From assembly GCA_013399895.1 (NCBI GenBank), contig VXBA01004867.1, forward strand, positions 523,653 to 587,652: DNA of 64,000 nt, given 5' to 3'. Both the position numbers and the translations under genes were made by a program. This document shows positions 27,711 through 38,200 of the stretch, in pieces. This DNA comes from Serilophus lunatus. Taxonomy: Eukaryota > Chordata > Aves > Passeriformes > Eurylaimidae. Within the stretch, counting starts at the first letter, position 1. Each line of letters starts with the position of its first letter. The notes below the pieces were generated by a model, which worked only from the letters and a program-made list of their open reading frames with translations, had not been told where the DNA came from and did no database searches.

Positions 27711-27982
27711 AGAATCGTAGAATATCCTGGATTGGAAGGGACTCACAAGGATCATTAAGTCCAACTCCTGGCCCCACACAGGGCACCCCCAATAATCCCA
27801 CTGTCTGCCTCAGAGTGTTTTCCACATGCACCTTGAACTCTGTCAGGCTTGGTGCTGTGACCACTTCCCTGGGGAGCCTATTCCAGTGGCCAATCATCCT
27901 TTTGGGGAAGAACTTTTTCCTAATACCCAACCTAAACCTCTCCTGACACAGCTCCAGCTGTTCCTTTGGGTCCTATCGCTGT
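27711..27982 (-). mobile_element. CR1 LINE fragment (CR1-C/F-like), 3' end
   Basis: Starts with AGAATCGTAGAATATCCTGG (antisense 3' terminus), then GGAAGGGACTCACAAGGATC, GTCCAACTCCTGGCCC, TGAACTCTGTCAGGCTTGG and CCTGACACAGCTCCAGCTG. It is well preserved and 5'-truncated near 27982. Confidence 0.92.
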
Positions 27983-30395
27983 TCCAGCTGCACACATCTT
28001 ACTGGGGGGAATTTCACCCTCTCCACAGCAGGACTGTGGATGAACTAGAAGCCACATGGGTTTTGACACATCCTGATATGATCCCACTGTATTTCTCCCA
28101 GCAATGGTTTGGTCCAAAATCTCAGAGAACTGGCGAGCTCTGGGGACAGCAGTGGTACAAGGAAACATGCACCCCTTTCCTCTGCACTTATAATGCCAAT
28201 GATCTCCAGGTTCTAGACTCGTGTCTCAGCCCAAGTGTAAACGCTGGAGGGCCAATTTTGTAGAGATAAGCTTGTCCTCAGGGGGAGTGGGACCAGACAT
28301 GCAGATTGTTTGGGCATCCCTGAACACGGAGCACCAAAGGTTCAGTCACTGGTGCTCTCCACCAGGACTTTGCACTCATGAGCAAAGGAAAGGATAAGAA
28401 AGGGTGAAGGACAACAGTGAGGTAATTACAGTAAAGAGGAATATTGTTATATTTCTGTTTGCTTGAGTGAGGGGAAATGCAGTTTGTACTTTGGGAATTC
28501 AGAGTAAAATCAAATAAAAAGCAGTGGTTGCCCAAACCCATCCATTGTGCAGTCCAGAAGGACACAGTGACTGCCAAGCCCAGCCTGTGCATGGCACAGA
28601 TCTGGCAGCATCAGCAGAACTGCCGGCTCCGAGCCCTGCTCTGCCTTGCCCAGGCTAAAGGAAGGGGTGATCCATGTCCTGTGGGGCAGCTGGATGCCCT
28701 GGAGACCTGGCAACAAGGCAGACAGGATCTGAAATGGACCTGTGCTGCTGGACCTCCACCCTCATGGCTGCCCCTGCACCCCTCTGCTCTGTGCCTCTGC
28801 GGAGCCAGATCACCTACTGTTTTACTGTATCATAATCATCTCCGTGACTTACAAGATGCTTTTCTTCCAGTTTTATGTCACCTCCGCAGTTCTCCCCCTC
28901 AAAAAATGCGACTGCACCAATTTCCATGATCAGGGCTAGTCAGGTAATAGAGACATTTCATGTTTCCCAGATGGAGACTTTAAATCAAATCCAGCCGTAT
29001 CCCATGTTCAGAAGGGAGAGAGGGAATCCCTGTTTTCCTGCGGAATGCTGCAAGCCCCTCCAAAGCAACTCCCCACCACACTGAGGTGACCTCCCAGATC
29101 ACTCTGTACTCCTGAGCACACCTGGAGGGATGAGCACCTCCCTCACCCCACAGCCCTCCCTGAGGCCAGGGTCCAGCAGCATTCGGTGCTGCCAGCTGAA
29201 AGCCCCTGTTCCACCCCAGGGTAGAAGAAGGAGGCAAGGGCAATGGGGACTTAGATTAGGCAGTCTCTGTTAAAGGGGTGATGAGTGGATGGGGGCAGGT
29301 TTGGGTGAGGTGCAGGGAAACCATTGGTTTCAGAGAGAGATGGTCATGGGAAACTGCAACACATTGGGGTGACTTCAAAACCTGATGAAATCAGTGAGGA
29401 TATTCCTCCACCATTAGCTTCAAGGAACTATGGATCAGATGCATGGGGAGAAAACGCCTTCCTTGAATCACCATATATAATTGGCCCTGGCCTCTCTTCC
29501 TTCCCCTTGAGAGCACAAGCATGAATCTGTTTCCCATCAGTGAGGGACATCTCTATCTGTACCTGTCATCCTGTGGGCTGAACATCCCCCAACCCCATAC
29601 ATCTCCTCGTGAGGAGGGAATAGCATTGCCCAGAAAACACTTCAAACAGCCAAGCTCAGCAGGCTGAAGCCAGAAGTCCTCCAAGTCCCCCTCCCCATGC
29701 AGTCAGCTATGCTTCACCACTGCCTGCTCCTCTCCAAGAAGTGGTCCTCAACTGGAATCAACTGTACCCAAGAGTGTGACTGTGCTTCCATATTCTATCT
29801 CCACTAGGCCCTTGCCATTCTCCTATTTTTCTCTCAGGACACAAGAGAGTAATTGCAGATCTTTGCACCTCCGATGAATAGCAGCCAGGCCATGAGCTCC
29901 CCAGGAAACGTTTCATCCCACATTGTTGCGAAGGGGGCAGCCTTGCAGACCGTGTAACAGCCCTGCCAGCAATCACCCCAACAGTCACCCCTGCTCTGCA
30001 GGGAAAAGAGCCAAAATATCTGGCATGGGGAACAGAAGTGGAGGAAGGATAACTTGTCTGCAATGGAGGAAAGTCTGGAGTAGAGAAAAAGCTAAGTGTC
30101 TCTGTCCCAGCAAAATATCCCCAGAAGTATCACACCATGGATGACCCAACTGTCTGTAGAAATGGGTAATGGTGGGAGGGGGAGGAGTTAGTGAGAGGAG
30201 AAGGGAAATCAGGACGTGAGAAAGAAATGTGAGGGAGAAGGCAAGAAGGACGTGAGGGCGAGCAAAGAGAAGAGGGTTGGAAATGTCATACAGGATCCTT
30301 TCATGGGGTCAGTGTGTGCTGTGAGTGGCCACGCTGGCAGCACAGACGCACGACAGCCCCCGCGCTCTGCTCCCCACGACCAGCCGTCACCGTAC

Positions 30396-30484
30396 CTCCA
30401 AAGTCAGGCCTGAGGCGGACATCATAGCCCTTCAGCAGTTTGTCCACAATCTCTTTCACCACAGAAATATTTCCAGTGGATGGG
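30396..30484 (-). CDS. GABRB4: GABRB4 coding exon 2: mature N-terminus and RLRPDFGG motif
   Basis: Second coding exon, encoding the start of the mature extracellular domain. The translation on the minus strand is (S)PSTGNISVVKEIVDKLLKG then YDVRLRPDFG(G). It contains an N-glycosylation sequon (NIS), the amphipathic N-terminal helix, and the KGYD.RLRPDFGG signature shared by GABA-A beta subunits. The acceptor has a long pyrimidine tract ending TTTGTCTTTCAG|CCC (AG complement at 30485-30486). The donor is GGAG|GTACGG, acceptable but weaker than the other two. Length is 89 bp. The equivalent exon in beta-1 to -3 encodes one residue more (about 92 bp), which fits the shorter PSTGN start of beta-4. 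The phase is preserved: it enters with one base of a Ser codon and leaves with one base of the second Gly of FGG, completed by exon 3. Only the 5' side of the ligand-binding domain is encoded here; no binding-loop residues are included. Confidence 0.96.
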
Positions 30485-31511
30485 CTGAAAGACAAAAGAA
30501 GAGAGTTCTTGTCGTCCCATGTGCCACTGGCCAGGAAGGCGTGGGTCCTGGCCAGGCAGCACCACCACAGCATCCTTCACAGCCCAGGGCACCAAAACAG
30601 CTGTGTGTGCTACGGACACCCCAGCCATGGGCAGGGCCTCCCTGTTCTCTTTCTCATTCGTGTTCCCTGTCCTCAGCACAGCTCTCAGCCCACGACCTGC
30701 ACGTGAGCCCTGGCCATGCTGGGCTCTTGCTCACCGCACAGTAGGGATTTGTCATGCCCTGAGGTCCCCATTATACAAGGTCCCCACTACACAAGCGGCC
30801 CCCAGCAGGCCCTCTGCACTTTCACACGCCCCAGTGTAACCTCTTCTTCCCACTGCATCCAGGTATTTCTTCATATTATTGAAGTAAAGGAGAAAACATT
30901 TCTCTTTTTCTCCTGTGGTCTCAAAATTCGGCTGATCTTTGGCATGTAAAAATTTCTGTCAGTCAGCATCACCGTGACTTCTTTGCAACGCAGAGCAAGA
31001 GGCAGCGACAGGGAAGGAGAGTCCATCTTTCCCTCTGTGTGCCAGAGCGGTGATCCTTTCCCTCCCAGCCCTTTAACTTGCACAGAGTGGGGGTAGCCAT
31101 CCTTCCTAACACCAATCCAGCCATTACAGCAAGTAGGGAGGTCTCTCTAAAATCAGCCCGAGAGCCAAACCAAAACCGAAGGTGGAAAACCAGAAAGCAG
31201 AGGATGCTAAAAATATTGAACCTATTCAGTGCTGCGGGGTAAATAGGTTTTCTGCCTGAATACCCAGCCTCTGTACCACCCTCGTCCCCTGTTTTGCATG
31301 AGAATAGAGACCCTGCCGGTGACAACTGCTGCTCTTTGCAGTCACCCACCACAACATCATGTCTCCCTGTCAACACCGCCTCCCACATCCATCCAAGTCA
31401 AGCTGGAAAGCTGCACCATAGCACTGCCTCAGCCAGCTAGCCCTGTGCCTCTCTGGACAGCGGGGTTTGAGTTGACATGTCCATGTGGCTGAACACAAGC
31501 ACGCACAAACT

Positions 31512-31530
31512 GACAGACAGACAGACAGAC
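31512..31530 (+). repeat. (GACA)n short microsatellite
   Basis: Nearly five copies of GACA, embedded in a longer CA/TG-rich stretch of intron 1. Confidence 0.9.
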
Positions 31531-32999
31531 GTGCTGTCCTGGCTGTACAGACTCCTTGCCTGTGCACACACACGTGAAGACATGTGAAAGCGCTGGGGCT
31601 CAAGGGTGAAGCTGTGAAACATGTACAGATGTGTGACCACATCCCAGTTAGTAACAGTAAGTTACTGGAGGTGACAGTGGATGCAGACTTTGCTCCATTG
31701 GGTTATGATGATATACTGGCCTATGAACACAATTTATGCAGAAGAACAGAAGCAGGCATTTGTGGATGCCTGAGACTGTGTCTGCCCAGATGCCCATACT
31801 CTCCATAGAGGTGTGGGACCACTGTAGGACCACTGGGGAGTCTGGGCATGTGTCAAGGCTCTGGATGTGCAAGCACTCTGTGTGCAGGGATTTCTCAGCT
31901 GGACAGGGATGTGAAAATGTGAGACAGCACATACACTTCCCAGGCCAAGCTCTGGTGCGTGGACAAACCACTGAGCATTTGCGTCTGAGCTCTGCTCCTG
32001 AGCATGGACCCGAGCATGGTACAGCTCACCATTGCATTGCTTTAATCACTGTGAAAAGGCCAGAGATGTGCACACAAGTGGGCATTTTCACAACACTGTG
32101 TCTAGGCTTGCAATATCTATTTACATCTGTGGATTTCTCTGCAGGTATGTGAAGTTTTGCAGCATGTTTATGTATGTACTGTCACTGTGGATTGCTAGTG
32201 TACACTAGTACTTTTTTACCTCTAGACAGCCATTCCTATAGGTACATAGATTTCCATATTCATAGATTTCCATGTTTATAATATGGACACTGTATTTCTC
32301 AAGGGATTTAGGCACTTCTGTTTATCTTCCTACAGTACACAAACTCAGGAAGCAGCGTTACCTCCTTAATAAAGGCAGGGAAACTGAGGCAGAAACAGTA
32401 AACAATGGGTAAGGGGCCCCTGCAGAAAGGGGCAGAGTGGGAAAAGGGGTATAGGGGGGGTCTTTCCTCCTCAGCAGCTACAAGTTGGACTAGTGAGGGA
32501 ATAAACTAGCAACATGATCAAGGGCAAGTTCTTTTGACTCCCAGAGCTCCTTTTGATCCAAAAAGCCACATCCCTCCTGCTGAACAGGCAAGTCATGCAT
32601 TTGCCCAGCTTTGGGTGAGCAGCTGCATGTGAGTGCTATTCCTGGCAAATGTGGGTCTGCATCCGCTTAGGGAGCACGTACATCCAGCCTGTGAACTGAA
32701 TTCTGGAGTGCTGTGTCCCTGATTCTGTGTGGGTGGGCATGTGCTTTGCATATACACGTACACTTGCAGCCAAACATCTACATACATGCGCCCCGTGCTG
32801 CTGGCTGGGGTGTGTAGGAGTAGCTGAAGGCATGTGCACATGGGAGAGTGTTTTGTCTCCAAGCTGTGCACGTATATACAGGCAGAATGTAGGTGAATAT
32901 CAGTCCTGGCCATAAGCAGGTATAACCACACAGGCAAAGGACACATCTGAGCAAAAGGGGTTGCGATGGGCATTATTCTTAACACATTTTCTTGGACAG

Positions 33000-33960
33000 A
33001 GCCTCCAAGCCTGCGTTTGTGTCCCCGCACAGCGGGACCACGCATGAATGGTGTGGGCAAGGTGGGCGTTCATCTGCGCATGTGCTTGTTTATAACTATG
33101 GGAACACAAATCTGGGCATCTCCAGCTCTGCAAGGCTGTGCAGCGACCTGCATGTGTGCGTCTGGGACGCGCTGCTCCCCGTGCATGGCTGGGCAAGGAA
33201 ATGCCACAGCTCCCCCCCCAGCAGACTTCATGCATGCCCGGCGTCAGCACGGAGGTACAAACCCACCTGCCCGCATGTGTGGGGAGGGAGGGCGAGGAGG
33301 AGGAGGCAGCGCTACTCCCGTGTGTGAAGGCAGTGGATAAGCACCGTGTGGGAGCAAACAGGTGTGCTCTGTACACCTTGTCTGGGCTGGATGGGTGCCT
33401 GCACCTCTGGCTGCCTGGGTTGCTTGGAGTGCTCAAGGCACATGCCAGGAATAGCTGCAGCCTGAGCACGCAGGGTATTAGTGCCAACGCTTAGGGTGCC
33501 ATGCAGAGCAGGTAAAGCGTGCTGTGCTCTGCGTAGCGACACACATGCGTGTGCAGCCGGACGGGCACGGATGAATGCGCACATGCAGGGATGGATGGGA
33601 TGGATGGTATCCACAGATGATGGTGTTGCATGCCGTGAATCTGTGCGGAGGCACGGCCGTGGGCATCGCCTACGGAGCACCGCAGAGCCGGGGCTGTGGC
33701 ACAGCGCGCAGGGAGTGTGGCTGCGTGTGTGCGGGCACGGGCACGGGCACGGCCAAGGCAGCCCCGTGCCGGGTGCGTATGCACACAGCGCGGTGCCAGG
33801 CGCTCCCGCGGCTCCCACAGACACCATGTTCCCCGGCAAAACGCTTCGTTTGGCCATTTTCCCCCAGGCTGAGTGAGGGGGGGACACGCACACGCGCTGC
33901 AAGTGGGCTGCGAGGTGAGCTCCGTCTGCAGAGTGTGCTCCACATCTCATGTATGAGCAT
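33000..33960. promoter_or_regulatory. CpG-rich stretch inside GABRB4 intron 1
   Basis: By eye this is one of the two CpG-densest parts of the window, with many CG dinucleotides between 33130 and 33860 (for example GCGTAGCGACAC, GCACGGCCGTGGGCATCGCC, AGCGCGGTGCCAGGCGC), against a background where CG is rare. It lies 0.2-1.2 kb downstream of exon 1 in the gene's direction, the usual position for the 3' side of a promoter CpG island. It also holds NRF1-like words (33074-33085, 33576-33586) and a (GGGCAC)3 run (33733-33752). Long open frames here on both strands follow from the high GC content and are not called as genes. Confidence 0.5.
33733..33752 (+). repeat. (GGGCAC)3 hexamer run
   Basis: Three consecutive GGGCAC units ending in GG within the CpG-rich part of GABRB4 intron 1. 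Confidence 0.85.
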
Positions 33961-34140
33961 CCCTCCTCACGCTAAAACGACATGGGCTGGGAAATAACAA
34001 TAGCAGGCAGCAGGGAAAACAATTTGGGGAAAGAACCCCCTCCCCTTTCCCACATACAGATCGACGGAGAAAACCCCAAACACCACAAACAAATGGTGTA
34101 CCAGCCCCCTGTCCCTGCAGCCTGGGATCGCAATCCTTAC

Positions 34141-34220
34141 CTTTGCGCACAGCAGGCGAGACAAAGAGCTGCTAAAGCAGAGACAATTCCACTCAATCTG
34201 TCTGCCTGAAATGTCCACAT
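34141..34220 (-). CDS. GABRB4: GABRB4 coding exon 1: start codon and signal peptide
   Basis: First coding exon of the GABA-A receptor beta-4 subunit, a pentameric ligand-gated chloride channel subunit of inhibitory synapses. Read on the minus strand, the ATG is at 34220-34218 and opens MWTFQADRLSG, followed by the hydrophobic core GIVSALAALCLACCAQ, a typical secretory signal peptide. The exon carries 26 codons plus two bases (AG) and ends at a strong donor (AAAG|GTAAGG, 34140-34135). Those two bases join the C of exon 2 to make Ser, giving ...CCAQ-S-PSTGN. The MWTF start was chosen because no in-frame ATG occurs in the roughly 100 nt upstream, the -3 base is a purine, and beta subunits usually start MW with a peptide of this size. 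The wording is closest to the chicken beta-4 signal peptide as I recall it, and clearly unlike beta-1, -2 and -3. The true 5' end of the exon (UTR) cannot be read from sequence alone. Confidence 0.95.
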
Positions 34221-34586
34221 TTCCACAAAGACGAAGGATGAAAAAAATCTTTGGAGGGGAGGGGAAAGAAAGATGGATCTTCTGAAATCCCCCTCCAAAA
34301 AAAGGGGGGGAGGGAAAAAAGAAACCAACCCCCCCCCAGTTAATGATTTCCTAGAGAAAAAGAATTATGAAAAAAACTAAAAAATATGGGGGAAAAATAC
34401 CCCCCCCCTCCTTCAGTGCCAGTCAAAGAATTCGTTTCTTCTTCCTTTCAGCATCCTCTCAACAAGAGACATCCTCTGGCAATGGAGAAAATCCCAAGAG
34501 AAAGAAAAATAAAATGCTCCAAAATGGGCTCAGCAAAATGTGAAATCGAATCTCACAGGTACGCAGAAGAAGAAGGAAAAGAAATT

Positions 34587-34625
34587 TAAAAAAAAAAAAA
34601 AAGGAAAAAAAGAAAAAGGAAAAAA
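34587..34625 (+). repeat. Poly-A/purine low-complexity tract
   Basis: Run of about 15 A followed by GGAAAAAAAGAAAAAGGAAA. On the GABRB4-sense strand this is a poly-T/pyrimidine tract. Confidence 0.95.
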
Positions 34626-34750
34626 CAACTCAGTGTCCCCTGAGCACTCCACTTGGGTTATTTTTCTTCCTGCTCTTTTGCCATCCGGTTCTGCAGATGT
34701 TGCATGGCTCCTGCTACCCACCTTCAGAGAGGAGGAGGAGGAGAAAGAGC

Positions 34751-34792
34751 GTGTGTGTGTGTGTGTGTGTATGTGTGTGTGTGTATATATGT
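34751..34792 (+). repeat. (GT)n microsatellite
   Basis: GTGTGTGTGTGTGTGTGTGT, one AT interruption, then GTGTGTGTGTGTATATATGTG. It lies about 530 bases upstream of the GABRB4 ATG. Confidence 0.97.
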
Positions 34793-35004
34793 GAGGGAGG
34801 ATGACTTTTCTAGCGATATGATTTTATTCTAGATTTCATCTATTTGCTCTCCCTTCGTATTTATTTTCCGAGGGGTAAGGGGAAGAAACCCAACCCCACT
34901 GTACAGTTATTTTATTCTAGGGAAATCTCAGGCTTGTCACTTGGGAGGTTTGGGGCTTTTCTGAAAGGGTTAAAAAGGAAAAAAGGAAAAACAAATGCAA
35001 CCCA

Positions 35005-35050
35005 GTAAATAAATAAATACATATATGCATGTGTAGAAAATAAATAAATC
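35005..35050 (+). repeat. AAAT-rich simple sequence
   Basis: Two short (AAAT)n runs (near 35006-35019 and 35037-35049) separated by ACATATATGCATGTGTAG, which contains an ATGCAT palindrome. Confidence 0.8.
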
Positions 35051-35216
35051 CCTGCCTGCAGAAAGCGCTGCTCTCCGAGGGAGGGCTGGATGTCTCCCTA
35101 GTGCTGTTGCCGCAGCTCCTGTGGAGTTTTGCTGCTCATTGCAAAGTCACAAGAGGAGGGGAGGAGAGAGGGAGTTTGTGGTTGGGGAGGGGGACTCTCC
35201 GGACAAATTGGGATCC

Positions 35217-35224
35217 TGACGTCA
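35217..35224. promoter_or_regulatory. Perfect palindromic cAMP response element (TGACGTCA)
   Basis: Full 8-bp consensus for CREB/ATF dimers, about 1.0 kb upstream of the GABRB4 ATG and between that gene and the presumed divergent alpha-subunit gene. CREB/ICER control is established for some GABA-A subunit promoters (GABRA1 for example). Function here is inferred from motif and position only. Confidence 0.5.
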
Positions 35225-35230
35225 TGGCTG

Positions 35231-38200
35231 ACAAAATTAACCCCTGCTGGCTTGCAGAGGGGATGGATGAGGGGGGTTGGTGTGTTTGCTTATTGTTGTT
35301 TTGTTGGTTTTTTGGTTTTTGGATTTTTTTTCCCAGGGAGATTGGAGCAGGGAAGATGATAGGAAAGGTGATGGCATTTTGGCAAGCAGGGGGATGTGCC
35401 TGGACAAGAGTGGCTCAGCTGTCGGTGCTGATGGGTGCTGGAGTTGCCTGAAACAGAGTGATCAGCAAAGGCTGAACTTCTTCCTTACAGCCACAGAGAT
35501 GGAAAATAAGGTGATTTACTGAGACTGTGTCCATGCCACAGGGCAGAGTGGCCTGGTGGTCTCTTCCTAGGGCACTAGAGAAGATCTGAAGACTCTGCTG
35601 TGGCTGGAGACTTCTCCAGGCCAGGGAAGCCCTGTTCAGCAGGGATGCTCAGCTCTCTCTGAAAGGTGTTGCGTTATGTGTACAATAGAGTTTGTGGAAA
35701 AAAGGAGCTTGAACTTCCAGAAATGCTGTTGAGGATGAGCATCAGCTCCTGCTGTCGTGTCTGCTGAAATGGTAACAGCCATTGAAATCATCAGAGTCTC
35801 CTGTGCATCAGCTTCTGATCTTTGTCTTAAAAAAGTAATATAATTAAGGAACTCTACATCAGACATGCAGTAATGTATTACCATGAAGGATTTTTTTTCT
35901 TAGGAAAAAGAAGAGATCCAGCAGCACTTGGAATGCAGAGCAGAAGCCATGGCCCAAGGAGGAAACACTCCAGGATTGTCCTGGATGCTACCTCCTCTGT
36001 ACCTGCCTGGCAGCCCAGAGCAGACCCTCCGAGCAGGTAAATCTCCCCTCCCCTGGTGCTGACTTACACCTCTGTGTGGATGGTCTCCAAAGCCCCCTGG
36101 GCCAAGAGGGCAGACCAAATGTGTCACTGCAGCTGAGGCAGCACAAGGTCTGGAATGCCCCTAAAGAGGCACAGGGCGATGCCCAGGGGCTGCTGGGCAG
36201 CCTCTCTGTCCTGCTTTTCCCTGCTGAGAGATCTGTTCCAGCCCTGGCTGGAAGAATCCTTGTTCTTAATACTCTGGGGTTCCTAATGCTCCTTTCTCCT
36301 ATGCTTGACTTGACTCTACATGGTTTCCCCATCAGAGGCATGCCACAGATCATGTACTCTGAATTTCCTTCTCCCAAAAAGAGGGGTGGAGAGTGACCCT
36401 TTTGAAGAGCTTCCCCTTTGCAAGCCAGACCGAGATGTTGCAATGCAGAGACATTAAACCAAGGATGGGCTGTGTGGTGCACTGTCCTGATGTTGCTGCA
36501 GGGAGGTTCTGGGGGCAGCGAACGCATGGGGCTTGTGAAGGAAAAGGAAGGCTCAGGAAAAGTTTAGCATCTACAACTACACTGTGCTAGAATGGGAGGG
36601 GGAAAGATTTTCTCACCTGCTGTTGAGGCTGGTAGAAAATTTTCTCTGCTTGATTTAGAGTCTGGACTACTTTTGCTCCTCCAGACTTCTTTACTCCTTC
36701 CATGAATGAAGCTTTCTGAGTGATTTCCAGTGTTTTCTCAAAGATCGAAATAGGTAAGTGCCACTTGTCACGTGCCAGGGAATGTGTCTGCCTGTGTGGA
36801 GTCTGGAGCCAGGATGTAGCAAACACCAAGGGGTTTTCACTGCAGACCACTCACTGTGGCCTCTCAGGCTGCAGATAGATGCAGAGACTCCACCAGGACA
36901 TTCAGCTGTGGCTGGTGATATTTCACTGCATCGTCGCACACAGCAACTGCTGCCTGTCTGCCTGGGCTCTCGACACTGGCTGAGTGCTGTGTCCTCAGGA
37001 TGTTCTTTGGCTTTGACATGCCCAAAGTCACATGCTTTGTCAAATCCACCAGAACCTTGTGGATCCTTGATTCCTGTGGCTCAGGGGTTCACCTTTGCAC
37101 AAAGAGCTGTGGGGAAATGGGCCAAAACAACAGGGTTTCCTCATAAGCCCGTTGAAGAAGAGGAACAAACTCTGCAGATCTGGGCTGTGCTTGGTCAGGC
37201 TCAACCTCAACTTGAAAAACTGATCCCACATTTCCCACAGGTCAGTTTGTCTCCTGTGTGGTGGCTTGTGCCTCACCTGATATGCCTGCAGTCCAGGGCA
37301 CAGCCAACCATGGCACAATTCTGCAAGATTTTCCCATGTGCACATGTACCACCGGGAGCCCCAAGCCTGGGATGAGCTGCCTGGTGCCTCTCAAGTGCTG
37401 ACTGTTGTACAGGTATTTACCTCTTCTGCTGCTGCCAGTGCACAGGTCTCCTAAGCAGTGAATTTCTTAAGCATTTATACTGAAATAAGCTGCTTGCTAC
37501 CAGGGAGAAGGTCTTGGTGAGATGAGAAGCATTTGCCTCTGGGCACCAGAGGCCCCATTTAGCCCCTTCTGGTCCCTTTCTTTCTACTCTCTCCCACCAG
37601 CTATGATTGCATGTTACTGACAGAAAAGGTAAGTGGAAAGCAAATGTCAGAGGCATACATGAAGAGGAAAAATTATGCTCACAAATGGTGACATTTGTGC
37701 TTGCAAGTTCACCCAGTCGGGAGCAGAACCCATGTCACATGAATTATCTGACCACTCAGCCACAATGGGAAACTTTGGAAAGCACTTGCTTAGCAGTAAG
37801 TGCATTCAAAGAAGCTATTGTATGCTCTTGAATAATCTACCTGAAGCCATGTTCTTGAATAAAGGACTGCTTTGGAATTAGTCACCTATCTCTGCTGAGT
37901 CTCATTAAGGCTGATGCACATGGATATGTGATGATGCTCGCTGAGGCGTTTGTTTCTTGCTGTCCAGAAGATGAGCATCCTTGAGACCCTCCCAGAATCC
38001 CAAATGCTATGTCTCCCACCCCTGCTAGGGGCTGTCAGCTCTCCAGTGCGAGCCCAGTGATGGCTATTTCTGAAGTTCATATTTTGAGTCTGAAAAGAGA
38101 TATGAAGGGCTGCTGGAGATGACATGCCATGGCCATAATCACCCTGAAGAGGCCATGGAGGATTGTGTTCATGGCTGTTTGCTGTCCTCTATGAAATAAT

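Larger units (their letters stand above)
7870..30395 (-). other. GABRB4: GABRB4 intron 2 (22.5 kb)
   Basis: Single large intron bounded by the exon 2 donor and the exon 3 acceptor on the minus strand. It has low repeat content: a CR1 3' end at 11625-11716, an old CR1/L3-like fragment at 11985-12182, a MIR-like fragment near 10070-10138, a CR1 at 27711-27982, short A/T tracts, and a candidate conserved element at 9060-9360. I found no nested gene on either strand. Open frames of 60 to 160 codons occur at the density expected by chance. Confidence 0.85.
30485..34140 (-). other. GABRB4: GABRB4 intron 1 (3.66 kb)
   Basis: Intron between the signal-peptide exon and exon 2. The half nearest exon 1 (about 33.0-33.96 kb) is CpG-rich. 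The middle (about 31.5-33.6 kb) is rich in alternating TG/CA words such as TGTGCATG, with a short (GACA)n run at 31512-31530. A possible MIR-like fragment lies near 32371-32420 (GGGAAACTGAGGCAG). No additional exon was recognised, although an alternative first exon inside the CpG-rich part cannot be excluded by eye. Confidence 0.85.
34221..35230 (-). promoter_or_regulatory. GABRB4: Presumed GABRB4 5' UTR and promoter region
   Basis: The kilobase immediately upstream of the GABRB4 start codon. On the transcribed (minus) strand the first 500 bases are strongly pyrimidine-rich, with C/G homopolymer runs (near 34304-34311, 34329-34337 and 34401-34409), a poly-A/purine tract (34587-34625 on plus) and a TG repeat (34751-34792). 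Farther upstream is a moderately CpG-bearing stretch (35060-35230) with a perfect CRE. No convincing TATA box at a sensible distance was identified and the start site cannot be placed. That this region is the promoter is inferred from its position. Confidence 0.55.

Noticed and set aside
33312..33950. 212-codon minus-strand and 195-codon neighbouring open frames in the CpG-rich zone
   Set aside because: GC-rich, stop-poor DNA with overlapping open frames on both strands, no family similarity, and located within GABRB4 intron 1.
36758..37375. 205-codon plus-strand open frame
   Set aside because: No similarity I recognise, no supporting splice or promoter context, and overlapping open frames on the other strand. 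Length alone is compatible with chance in 64 kb.
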